NCBI GenBank assembly: GCA_028279185.1
Contig: JANQSS010000226.1
Coordinates: 1 to 64,000 of the forward strand
Direction of reading: 5' to 3'
Source: Saprospiraceae bacterium
GTDB taxonomy: Bacteria; Bacteroidota; Bacteroidia; Chitinophagales; Saprospiraceae
Length of the DNA: 64,000 nucleotides
Positions 20,653-28,346 of the stretch are shown here, piece after piece (position 1 is the first letter of the stretch; each line of letters starts with the position of its first letter). Below the pieces are notes generated by a model, which worked only from the letters and a program-made list of their open reading frames with translations, did not search any database and had not been told where the DNA came from. Position numbers and translations under genes: made by a program.

Positions 20653-20867
20653 CTAGAATGGAAGATACATCCAGGTAGCAGGCATGTATTCTGACGTAGA
20701 TGCAAGAAAAGCGATAATAGCCTTTATATTGTTCAAGAGAAATTCCACGTCCGGTGAGTTAAGCACATCATTCATGGTATGATAATGCAGGTTTCTAAAA
20801 TTAACACCATCAGTCAACATAACAGCGGGAATGAATTGTTACCTAAAATAGTTCCAAATAAATTCAT
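20653..20867 (-). pseudogene. C-terminal remnant of an M28-family metallopeptidase
   Basis: Reading the minus strand, the frame ending with TAG at 20653-20655 encodes IPAVMLTDGVNFRNLHYHTM followed by NDVLNSPDVEF and a helix. This matches the end of M28 zinc aminopeptidases, where PAVMLTD..NFRN..YHT..D contains a metal-binding His. The codons just before (GNNSFP) fit the same family only after a one-base shift near 20828-20834, and nothing of the catalytic domain is found upstream. It is therefore a frameshifted, truncated remnant. The recognition rests on motif memory only. Confidence 0.6.
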
Positions 20868-20930
20868 CTCATTATTTGACGAATTAGCTGATTTATATTT
20901 TGCACACGCGTCACGTGTATCATTTTAATC

Positions 20931-22415
20931 TTAAGAATCCTGTTCGGACAATTGGGGGGAGTCATCCAAGTACTTCTCCGATATTCGTTTTTTCGATTGT
21001 GCACCGAGTTTTTTTAATTTTTCAACTTGTCCAATAAGGTTGCCGCTGCCTTTTGAGAGTTTGCCGAAAGCGGCGTCATATTTTTTTGCTGTTTTTTCAA
21101 GACTATTACCAATTTCTTCCATGTCAGCAATAAAACCGACAAACTTGTCATACAATTGACCACCACGAGTGGCAATTTCAAGAGCATTTCGGTTTTGAAG
21201 CTCGCGCTTCCAAATGTCTTGTACTAGTTTTAGAGTGGCAATTAAATTTGTTGGACTCATTAAGACAATTCGTTTGCGGTAAGCATATTGCCATAGATTT
21301 GTATCGTACTGAATGGCTGTTAAAAATGCAGGCTCAATCGGAATAAATAAGAATACGAAATCAAGCCCTTTTTTAAATTGGTCATATTCCTTGGAGCTCA
21401 GATTGTCAACGTGATTTTTTATCGACTGCATGTGATTACTCAGGTGAATCTTTTGCTCGTCCTGATCGTTGGAGTTGGCAAATCGCTCGTAGGCTGTAAG
21501 GGATACTTTTGAGTCGATGATGACGTATCGGTCATCAGGATACTTCACTATTACGTCGGGTTGTTTGGATCGCCCGTTTTCATCCTTAAATGCAGACTGT
21601 GTAAAGTATTCGCGATCTTTTACCAAGCCTGATTGTTCGAGGATGTTTTCCAAAATCATTTCGCCCCAATTACCCTGTGTCTTCGCTTGCCCCTTGAGTG
21701 CATTGGTAAGATTGGTAGCGTCTTGACTGATTTGTTGATTAAGCGCGACCAGCTCTTTTATTTTATCTTCAAGTGAGAACCGTTGCTTGGACTCTTTATC
21801 GTATGTCTCTTCAACCTTCTTTTTAAATTCATTAATGTTTTCTTTCAAAGGGTCAAGGAGTTGTTCAATTTTCTCTTTGCTGGTTTGCGAAAAACGGTCT
21901 GACTTTTCATCGAATAATTTATTGGCTATTTTTTCAAATTCCAAAAGTGATTTTTGCCGTTGTGCTTCAAAATCTGTGTTTTGCTTGTCAAGTTTCTCCT
22001 GTAGGTTTTTGTTATGCGTGGAAACTTCTGCTAATTGTGATTTGAGCCCAAGAATTTGGTTGTTATTGAATTCAATACTTTCTTGTTGCTTTATATTCGT
22101 TTCACGTTCTTCTGAAAATCGACTTTGTATATTTCGCGCATCTGCTTGAAGTTGAGCTATCTCTTTTTCCTGATCTTTATTTTTAATTTTTTCTTCTGAT
22201 AATTCCGTGTTGAGCGTGCTGAGATGCTGTCGAAGCTCTTGCTCAAGTGCGGTCTTCGTATCGAGGGTATTTTGTGCCTTTGCCAACTGGTCTTTGGCCT
22301 TATCGTAGAGCGTGCGCCGGACAGTAGCGGCCCTCATGAAGAGATAAGTTAGGAGAAGACCAAGGCCCAAAGCCCCAAACGCAACGAGTATGATGAGTGT
22401 AGTATCTGAATCCAT
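20931..22415 (-). CDS. rmuC: DNA recombination protein RmuC
   Basis: RmuC is a predicted membrane-anchored nuclease-fold protein that limits recombination at inverted repeats. The 494 residues hold an N-terminal membrane segment (LIILVAFGALGLGLLLTYLF), a long coiled coil (about 30-210, rich in Q, E and K) and the conserved RmuC domain: KTQGNWGEMILENILEQSGL, then PDVIVKYPDDRYVIIDSKVS with the D...D.K core of a PD-(D/E)XK-like fold, and FVFLFIPIEPAFLTAI. It starts with ATG. The gene stands alone on the minus strand, 92 bases after the lipoprotein gene. Confidence 0.95.
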   Translation of the reverse strand: MDSDTTLIILVAFGALGLGLLLTYLFMRAATVRRTLYDKAKDQLAKAQNTLDTKTALEQELRQHLSTLNTELSEEKIKNKDQEKEIAQLQADARNIQSRFSEERETNIKQQESIEFNNNQILGLKSQLAEVSTHNKNLQEKLDKQNTDFEAQRQKSLLEFEKIANKLFDEKSDRFSQTSKEKIEQLLDPLKENINEFKKKVEETYDKESKQRFSLEDKIKELVALNQQISQDATNLTNALKGQAKTQGNWGEMILENILEQSGLVKDREYFTQSAFKDENGRSKQPDVIVKYPDDRYVIIDSKVSLTAYERFANSNDQDEQKIHLSNHMQSIKNHVDNLSSKEYDQFKKGLDFVFLFIPIEPAFLTAIQYDTNLWQYAYRKRIVLMSPTNLIATLKLVQDIWKRELQNRNALEIATRGGQLYDKFVGFIADMEEIGNSLEKTAKKYDAAFGKLSKGSGNLIGQVEKLKKLGAQSKKRISEKYLDDSPQLSEQDS

Positions 22416-22507
22416 GTTTTCTTAACTAATTGTGTCAGCAGCTAAATGTAGCTAAATGTTTTTTTCTAGTGCGGTGTCATATATTTTATGTCCTCATACT
22501 ACTTTCA

Positions 22508-23134
22508 TTACAATTTCTTTTGTGCGCGTATTTTCCAGTTAACAGTTACTGTTTTATCGTCGAGGTTCCACAACTCACCGCGCCATTCAAATGAAGAATT
22601 GGTGATTGAATGAAACGTAAGGCGACTTTCTATCTTTTCACCCTTTGGTCCAGTACGCTGTTGTCGCATAATCATCTTTCCATCTACTTCTTCGCCTTCC
22701 CACAGTCCTGTATGCTCACCGGGCATACCGAAGAAATGGACCTCCCATTTATTTTTGGTAGTGTTAAATAGCCTAATACTCGTACCCGCATATGAACTAT
22801 TTCGATATGTATCTTTTATCGCATAGCCATTTAATATGTAGTGTGATTCCCAGGTGGCTTCGGAATGTTGCCAGGCACCATTCACTAGTAATGAATCTTG
22901 ACATTGATAGATGCCGATCATAAAATCAAATTGTTGGGTTTGTATTGGTGCATCCGGATTTAATCGACCAAATGTATGCATGGGTGAACTGTCATAGGCA
23001 TTAAATAATGAAGTCATGTTACTCGTTTCCATAAGCGATTTATCAGTTGTATAGGCTTCTTTGCAGGAAGATAAAATAAACAAAAGGATAATAACGGGTG
23101 CACCAATTTTACTTTTTTTATGAATGTCTAGCAT
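22508..23134 (-). CDS. Putative lipoprotein, DUF1579/lipocalin-like
   Basis: Choosing the ATG at 23134 rather than the TTG at 23158 gives a compact lipoprotein signal (MLDIHKKSKIGAPVIILLFI, then LSSC lipobox), implying lipid attachment to the cell envelope. The mature part has FDFMIGIYQCQDSLLVNGAW, a long run of beta strands (HYILNGYAIKDTYRNSSYAG, TKNKWEVHFFGMPGEHTG, GLWEGEEVDGKMIMRQQ) and ends with FEWRGELWNLDDKTVTVNWK. This pattern resembles DUF1579-type calycin beta barrels. The ligand is unknown. It follows the DUF1016 nuclease gene with a gap of about 58 bases and may be the last gene of that transcript. Confidence 0.68.
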   Translation of the reverse strand: MLDIHKKSKIGAPVIILLFILSSCKEAYTTDKSLMETSNMTSLFNAYDSSPMHTFGRLNPDAPIQTQQFDFMIGIYQCQDSLLVNGAWQHSEATWESHYILNGYAIKDTYRNSSYAGTSIRLFNTTKNKWEVHFFGMPGEHTGLWEGEEVDGKMIMRQQRTGPKGEKIESRLTFHSITNSSFEWRGELWNLDDKTVTVNWKIRAQKKL

Positions 23135-23192
23135 TAATTTAATAGCGCTTTTTTTCAATATATAAATCTGTTCTGTGGATAATTTTCATAGG

Positions 23193-24287
23193 TTATAAAT
23201 AATTCAATTGTTTGTTTACGTATTCTTCTGGTTTCGCTTTATCAGGTAGATTGACTAGGTATTGTTTTACAAATAAATTCTTATCCATGCCAGCGGTGGC
23301 ATACTTGACCAATGCGCTGTCTTTTTCTGCTACGAGTAAGATACCTACGGGTAGGTTGTCGCTGGGTTCACTTATTTCTTCTTTGAAATAATTGATGTAC
23401 GTATTCAATTGACCAATGTCACCATGTTGAAATTCACCGATTTTCAATTCAAGAAGGATATGTGATTTGAGTATTCGATGATAGAAAACTAAGTCAACGA
23501 AGTAATAGTTGTCGCCGATAAGGAGTCTTTTTTGCCTAGCTTCAAAACAGAAACCATGGCCCAATTCAGAAATAAAAGATTGTAAATTGCTAAGTAATGC
23601 CGATTCAAGGTCAGACTCTTCGACAGCTTCATTAGCGTATATGTCCAAAAACTCGAAAGCATATATGTTTTTAATGACATCTGAGGCTTTCCGCGGACTT
23701 GCGTTGACTTGAGTCATATGATGTAATTTTTCTGGGTCAACCGATAAACCACTACGTTCATAATACAAGCTCGCGATTTGTCGCTTAAGCTCACGAACAC
23801 TCCATGAGCTTTTAATGCATTCAATTTCATAGAAAGCACGTTTAAGATTGTCGGTTATTTTGACAAGATGAGTAAAGTGCGTATACGAAAGCCTGGCTAG
23901 AAGGGTTTTTGCCGCAACACGTAACGAGTCCGAATTTTCGCGGTTTACGAATTCTTGGGTCAGTGCCCCAAGAATTGAGCTGGGGAGAAATTGCGCAGAT
24001 GCATGGGTCAATGCCTCAGCGAAGTAGGGATAGCAACTATAAAACTGTCTGCATCTTGACAACTCCGAAGGCGTCAGCCCCTTTATTTTGATTTGTGAGG
24101 CAAGTTGGACCAGAAGTCGCCCGCCGTAAATAGCACGATCTTCACCGGATTGTTGATATTCGACAATATAAAAACCAATAAGCCAATTCCGAACTGTCAA
24201 CGCTTGATTGATAGCGTTGACGCTTTTTTTCTGCAATTCATAATGAGTTACAGAAATACGTTCGATTAACCGTCTAAAGTCCTCCAT
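23193..24287 (-). CDS. DUF1016 (YhcG-type) PD-(D/E)XK nuclease-domain protein
   Basis: The protein is 364 residues and has both halves of the YhcG family. The N-terminal DUF1016_N helical domain reads ALTVRNWLIGFYIVEYQQSG with IYGGRLLVQLASQI and SELSRCRQFYSCYP. The C-terminal PDDEXK nuclease domain shows FVDLVFYHRILKSHILLELK, giving the D...ELK core, then GDIGQLNTYINYF. Members are associated with mobile elements and with genome defence or DNA processing, but biochemical roles are poorly known. It lies 31 bases downstream of a XRE-S24 repressor gene, so it is probably controlled by that repressor. The catalytic residues appear intact. Confidence 0.88.
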   Translation of the reverse strand: MEDFRRLIERISVTHYELQKKSVNAINQALTVRNWLIGFYIVEYQQSGEDRAIYGGRLLVQLASQIKIKGLTPSELSRCRQFYSCYPYFAEALTHASAQFLPSSILGALTQEFVNRENSDSLRVAAKTLLARLSYTHFTHLVKITDNLKRAFYEIECIKSSWSVRELKRQIASLYYERSGLSVDPEKLHHMTQVNASPRKASDVIKNIYAFEFLDIYANEAVEESDLESALLSNLQSFISELGHGFCFEARQKRLLIGDNYYFVDLVFYHRILKSHILLELKIGEFQHGDIGQLNTYINYFKEEISEPSDNLPVGILLVAEKDSALVKYATAGMDKNLFVKQYLVNLPDKAKPEEYVNKQLNYL

Positions 24288-24318
24288 CGTTCATGATTAT
24301 CTATACATAGTTGAACTT

Positions 24319-25107
24319 TTACTCGCTATTCATTTGTCCACTGAGTTCCTCCAATTTCTCACTTAAACCTATCATCATGTCCTTGATTTCACTAAATTTT
24401 CCCTGCTCGCCCTCTTTTGGTAAGTCAAAACTGATATACCCCTTTGCTTCCCAAACTTCAGCTATATCCTGAGGTTTTAATCGATAAGGCTTGTAAACAG
24501 GGTTATCCGAATGCAATATGAGTGTATCCTGATGCAGCTGATTTTCAAGTCGTTTATACACGACCCCTTCGTCGCGCGTAACCACTATGTAGCACTGACG
24601 ATTTTTTATCGAATACCAATCTTCAACATATGTGGCGATGATATAACTACCAGGCTGAATCGGCAACATACTATCACCTGATATTTGAAAAAGACGGCTT
24701 GTCTGATCTGGATAGAATTCTTCTAACGGCAATGAAAACTGAGGTAGTGATCCGACGTATTCTGGGTCGGCAAAACTCGCCGCATAGCCCGCTTCAGCTT
24801 TTACCGGTACAACGCTGATCCGCTCCTGTTCATCTGGCGTAACCACAATTGGCAACACCCGCAACGCCTTACCCGTTAAGTCGGTGACAGCATCCAAGCC
24901 ACGTCCAAGATCTCTGTCGATCAATGCGTCAATAGACATCTGAAAAAGTGAAGACAACTTTTGAATGGTTGTGATTTTGGGCTCGGCTCGCCCTTCTTCA
25001 TAGGCACCAACTAGAGAGCGCTTTAGCCCAATCTTCTCCGCTAAAGCAGCCTGCGTATAACCCTTTAGCTTTCGAAGATATTTAATGTTGCTGTTGATAT
25101 AGGTCAT
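24319..25107 (-). CDS. XRE-family repressor with S24 (LexA/CI-like) peptidase domain
   Basis: This is a transcriptional repressor of 262 residues. The N-terminal helix-turn-helix is LRKLKGYTQAALAEKIGLKR. The C-terminal S24 domain has QISGDSMLPIQPGSYI (catalytic Ser) and EGVVYKRLENQL (catalytic Lys), with EAGYA as a possible Ala-Gly self-cleavage site. Such proteins lose repression on RecA-stimulated self-cleavage after DNA damage; this is family knowledge, not shown here. The ATG at 25107 is preferred over one at 25137 because the latter lies within the operator and a TATATTTG promoter box is only 4 bases upstream of 25107, predicting a leaderless mRNA. It is followed by a DUF1016 nuclease gene. 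Confidence 0.9.
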   Translation of the reverse strand: MTYINSNIKYLRKLKGYTQAALAEKIGLKRSLVGAYEEGRAEPKITTIQKLSSLFQMSIDALIDRDLGRGLDAVTDLTGKALRVLPIVVTPDEQERISVVPVKAEAGYAASFADPEYVGSLPQFSLPLEEFYPDQTSRLFQISGDSMLPIQPGSYIIATYVEDWYSIKNRQCYIVVTRDEGVVYKRLENQLHQDTLILHSDNPVYKPYRLKPQDIAEVWEAKGYISFDLPKEGEQGKFSEIKDMMIGLSEKLEELSGQMNSE

Positions 25108-25111
25108 AACA

Positions 25112-25154
25112 CAAATATATGCTAAAAATATTAGCATGACAATATAATTAGCAA
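25112..25154 (-). promoter_or_regulatory. Promoter and operator of the XRE-S24/DUF1016 operon
   Basis: On the minus strand, TATATTTG (25112-25119) is a perfect -7 box and a TTG about 20 bases upstream serves as -33. Between them lies the 17-base palindrome TGCTAAAAATATTAGCA (25120-25136), and a further half site TTGCTAAT lies just upstream (about 25147-25154). The TGCTAAT half sites are 17 bases apart. A bound dimer would cover the promoter, fitting autorepression by the encoded repressor. Confidence 0.72.
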
Positions 25155-25253
25155 TTTTTTATAAAAGCTTGGGCGGCCAATCGACTTAGGACGCGGTGAA
25201 CCTACTAGTTCATTTGTACGCTACCTCTCCAATACATTGCTCGCATAAACCAC

Positions 25254-25261
25254 TATATTTG
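25254..25261 (+). promoter_or_regulatory. Putative -7 promoter element before the TPP riboswitch
   Basis: TATATTTG is an exact TAnnTTTG match ending 7 bases before the start of the conserved riboswitch sequence, so transcription would begin at about the riboswitch 5' end. The -33 region is not convincing. Confidence 0.5.
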
Positions 25262-25267
25262 CAGCGG

Positions 25268-25392
25268 TTTCTTCAGGGGTGCCATTTCGTAAAACGTCAA
25301 ACAAGAAACGTACTTCGAAACGGCTGAGATTATACCCTTTGTCGCTCGCCATGCGACAGGAACCTGCCCGGGTAATGCCGGGAAGGGAAAAT
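25268..25392 (+). promoter_or_regulatory. TPP riboswitch (THI element)
   Basis: The conserved thi-box segments occur in order: AGGGGTGCC (25275-25283), CGGCTGAGATTATACCCTTT (25321-25340), GAACCTG (25360-25366), CCGGGTAATGCCGGGAAGGGA (25368-25388, compare GGGTAATGCC...GGGA). A variable arm separates the first two. The element binds thiamin pyrophosphate and lowers expression of the downstream gene when TPP is plentiful. It lies about 70 bases before the TonB receptor start. No clear terminator hairpin is seen, so control may act on translation. Confidence 0.93.
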
Positions 25393-25459
25393 GATATGAT
25401 GTCATTTACTTATTTAATAATTATTAACCACACTCCGCTGCGAGTGAAAACCAAAGTGA

Positions 25460-27874
25460 ATGAAAACTATTCGAATAGTAATTGTAAGCGTGTTTCTGTG
25501 TATCTGCACAGTATTATTTTCACAACACAGCATCCAGGGAGTAGTCATAAGTGAAGAAAATGAACCGATGATGGGTCAATCGGTCGTGCTATCTCCGGGC
25601 AATAAAGTGGCAATCACGAATATTGAAGGAAAATTTATTTTCGAAAACATCAAAACAGGCACATATACGCTTGTCCTTCCTGAATGCTGGATAAACAATG
25701 AAACAGAAATATTGATTGATAAATCGATCGAAAATGTGGTGTTGTATTTTAGTAACGCTATTAATATTGATGAAGTAATAATAAATTCCGTCCGTTTTAA
25801 TCAAAAAAATAATCCCACCCAAAAAACAATGTCAAGAGATGATATTGTTACAGAATTGGGTGTTACGGACATGCCATATATTATTCAAAATACACCGGCA
25901 GTGGTCGTAACATCCGATGCAGGAGCAGGAGTCGGATATACAGGTATGCGGATACGTGGTACCGATCAAACACGAATAAACGTAACGATCAACGGGATTC
26001 CACTTAATGACGCCGAATCGCAAAATGTCTTTTTTGTCGATCTTCCTGATTTAGCGGCGAGTGCAGAAAGTATTCAAATACAACGTGGAATCGGAACATC
26101 CAGCAATGGGGCAGCATCTTTTGGGGCATCTGTAAATGTCAAGACGCATGCGCATCAAGAAAATGCTGGTGCCACGGTGAGCGCTTCATATGGTTCTTTT
26201 GATACGAAGAAAGCGAGCATTAATTTTCATACCGGTGAATTAACAAGGGGGTTCTATTTAAACGGAAGAATTTCAAAAATAGAATCTGATGGATACATAG
26301 AACGCGCAACTTCAGACCTAAGCAGTATTGCTGTATCTCCTCTTTTTATTTTTAATAAATCCTCATTGCGATACGATTTATTATATGGAAAAGAACGAAC
26401 ATATCAGGCGTGGTATGGTATTTCCAAGGGGCAATTGGACGAAAACCGAAGATTTAATCCTGCGGGTACAGAACGTGCTTTTGCGCCTTATCGAGAGCAA
26501 GTGGACGACTACAAACAAGTTCACCATCAGATTCACTTTAATACGAGCGTATCCAGTAAATCAAACCTCGGTGTTTCATTACACTACACACCAGGAAAAG
26601 GGTTTTTCGAAGAATATAAGGCTGATGAAGATCGACTTGATTACGGACTCAATCCAGTCCTGCTACCAAGTGATACAATTTTTAATACTGATTTAGTTCG
26701 ACGAAGGTGGCTGGACAATGATTTTTATGGAATAGTGGCCAGCTTTTCACATGATTTTAGTGCAACTGAGGAAATGATTATAGGCGGCGGATGGAATCAT
26801 TATGCGGGTAGACATTTTGGCGAAATAATTTGGGCGGAATTTGCTCAAGATGTTTTCGTGGAAAATAAATACTACGATAATGATGCAAATAAATATGACG
26901 GCAACGTATATGTAAAATATAGCAAAAAATTCTCAAATGATATAGCGGGATTTGTCGATTTGCAGTTACGTAGCATTAAATACGATTTCGAGGGACCGGA
27001 TCTCGATGGCCGACTTACAGATCAGACAGACGAATTATTTTTTACTAATCCGAAACTTGGATTAAAATATAAAGTCGATAAGAAAGTACAATTATTTTTC
27101 CAAACCGGAGTGGCTCAAAAAGAGCCTAATCGAAATGACTACACGGAGTCAAGTCCGAATTCTCGGCCAAAAGCAGAGCGACTTTGGGATACAGAATTTG
27201 GAGCAATTTATAAAAATGGCAATGCACAAGTAAGCACAAATGTCTATTTAATGACATATAAAGATCAACTTGTTCTCAATGGTCAAATCAATGATGTTGG
27301 AGCTGCTACACGCATTAATGTGGATAATAGCTACCGAACCGGACTAGAGCTTGATTTCGAATGGAAGATTGCCGAACCATGGCGAATTAATGGTAATTAT
27401 GCATTCAGTCAGAGCCGACTTAAACAATTGACTCAATATGTGGATGATTATGATGAAAGCTTTAATTATCTGGGTCAAAAACAGATTGACTTAAGAAATA
27501 GACCATTGACTTTTTCACCGGAGCATGTTGCATTTGGTCAAGTGACATGTGTGCCCGTCCACAGTCAAAAACATCAATTGCAAATTTACTTTAGAGGAAA
27601 ATACGTCGGCGAACAATTCATTGACTTAAGCGGCGACCATCAAAATGTGCTACCATCATATCAGGTTTTTGACACGGGTGCGACGATCAGATTAAATAAT
27701 GTTATTGGACAAACGTTGGAGATTAAGGCAATGGTTAATAATATATTTAGCCATGAATATAGTGCAAATGCATGGTCATACAAGTATTTTATTGATGATG
27801 TCTTGACATATGATCAAGGCTTTTATCCACAGGCGTTGAGACATTTTCTTATTTCAGCATCAGTCACTTTTTGA
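25460..27874 (+). CDS. TonB-dependent outer-membrane receptor, probable thiamin transporter
   Basis: This outer-membrane active transporter of 804 residues is energised by TonB-ExbBD. A signal peptide (IVIVSVFLCICTVLFSQ) is followed by a carboxypeptidase-regulatory-like domain (IQGVVISEENEPMMGQSVVL), the plug (MPYIIQNTPAVVVTSDAGAG, MRIRGTDQTRINVTINGIPL, IQIQRGIGTSSNGAASFG) and a 22-strand beta barrel ending in the usual aromatic residue (LISASVTF). Substrate prediction comes from the TPP riboswitch in its leader: in Bacteroidota, THI-element-controlled TonB receptors are known or predicted thiamin importers. No cytoplasmic-membrane partner such as PnuT is next to it. Confidence 0.9.
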   Translation: MKTIRIVIVSVFLCICTVLFSQHSIQGVVISEENEPMMGQSVVLSPGNKVAITNIEGKFIFENIKTGTYTLVLPECWINNETEILIDKSIENVVLYFSNAINIDEVIINSVRFNQKNNPTQKTMSRDDIVTELGVTDMPYIIQNTPAVVVTSDAGAGVGYTGMRIRGTDQTRINVTINGIPLNDAESQNVFFVDLPDLAASAESIQIQRGIGTSSNGAASFGASVNVKTHAHQENAGATVSASYGSFDTKKASINFHTGELTRGFYLNGRISKIESDGYIERATSDLSSIAVSPLFIFNKSSLRYDLLYGKERTYQAWYGISKGQLDENRRFNPAGTERAFAPYREQVDDYKQVHHQIHFNTSVSSKSNLGVSLHYTPGKGFFEEYKADEDRLDYGLNPVLLPSDTIFNTDLVRRRWLDNDFYGIVASFSHDFSATEEMIIGGGWNHYAGRHFGEIIWAEFAQDVFVENKYYDNDANKYDGNVYVKYSKKFSNDIAGFVDLQLRSIKYDFEGPDLDGRLTDQTDELFFTNPKLGLKYKVDKKVQLFFQTGVAQKEPNRNDYTESSPNSRPKAERLWDTEFGAIYKNGNAQVSTNVYLMTYKDQLVLNGQINDVGAATRINVDNSYRTGLELDFEWKIAEPWRINGNYAFSQSRLKQLTQYVDDYDESFNYLGQKQIDLRNRPLTFSPEHVAFGQVTCVPVHSQKHQLQIYFRGKYVGEQFIDLSGDHQNVLPSYQVFDTGATIRLNNVIGQTLEIKAMVNNIFSHEYSANAWSYKYFIDDVLTYDQGFYPQALRHFLISASVTF

Positions 27875-28346
27875 TAGAAAATGGATAACCAATCTGATGT
27901 TGTCAATTCAACTATAGTAGATTGCAACTAGGATGAAAAATTACTGAAGAAAAAAGAGGCGCGGTTTTCCAATTGACATTACAAACAAGATTTTGGGTGA
28001 CTAAACCATTTATTATCAGTATGTTGTATTGAAGATCTGTACTTCATAGGATCAATGTAATGGATTAGTTACGCTGTAAAAGTAACGTTTTCATAAGCGA
28101 CCGCAACATCATGGTGAATGTGGTGGAAAGGAGCAAGCATATTTCATCACGAACTATTTATCACTAAAGTCTCAATGGACGAATGAAGGATCATTTACCC
28201 AGTAATCAGGTGCTGCTTGCAATTTATTTTAAGATTGAATGATTGGTTTAACATTCCCACCGGATTTTGAATAAGCTCATGGATGATGTGCACATAATTG
28301 ATTCTGATTTTCGTCATATTTAATTAACTGATTAATTATTTTTATT
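27875..28346 (+). other. Intergenic stretch without recognisable features
   Basis: About 470 bases between the TonB receptor and the S74-domain gene. No open frame of useful size, terminator hairpin, consensus promoter or RNA motif was found on either strand. Confidence 0.5.

Noticed and set aside
20905..20925. Hairpin ACACG...CGTGT after rmuC as terminator
   Set aside because: The stem is only 5 bp and is not followed by a T run on the rmuC strand.
25107..25137. Start of the XRE-S24 gene at 25137
   Set aside because: That ATG is inside the palindromic operator and upstream of the -7 box, so it would not be on the transcript.
25279..25554. Open frame of 91 codons across the leader of the TonB receptor gene
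   Set aside because: It runs through the TPP riboswitch and overlaps the receptor start; its sequence is unlike a protein.
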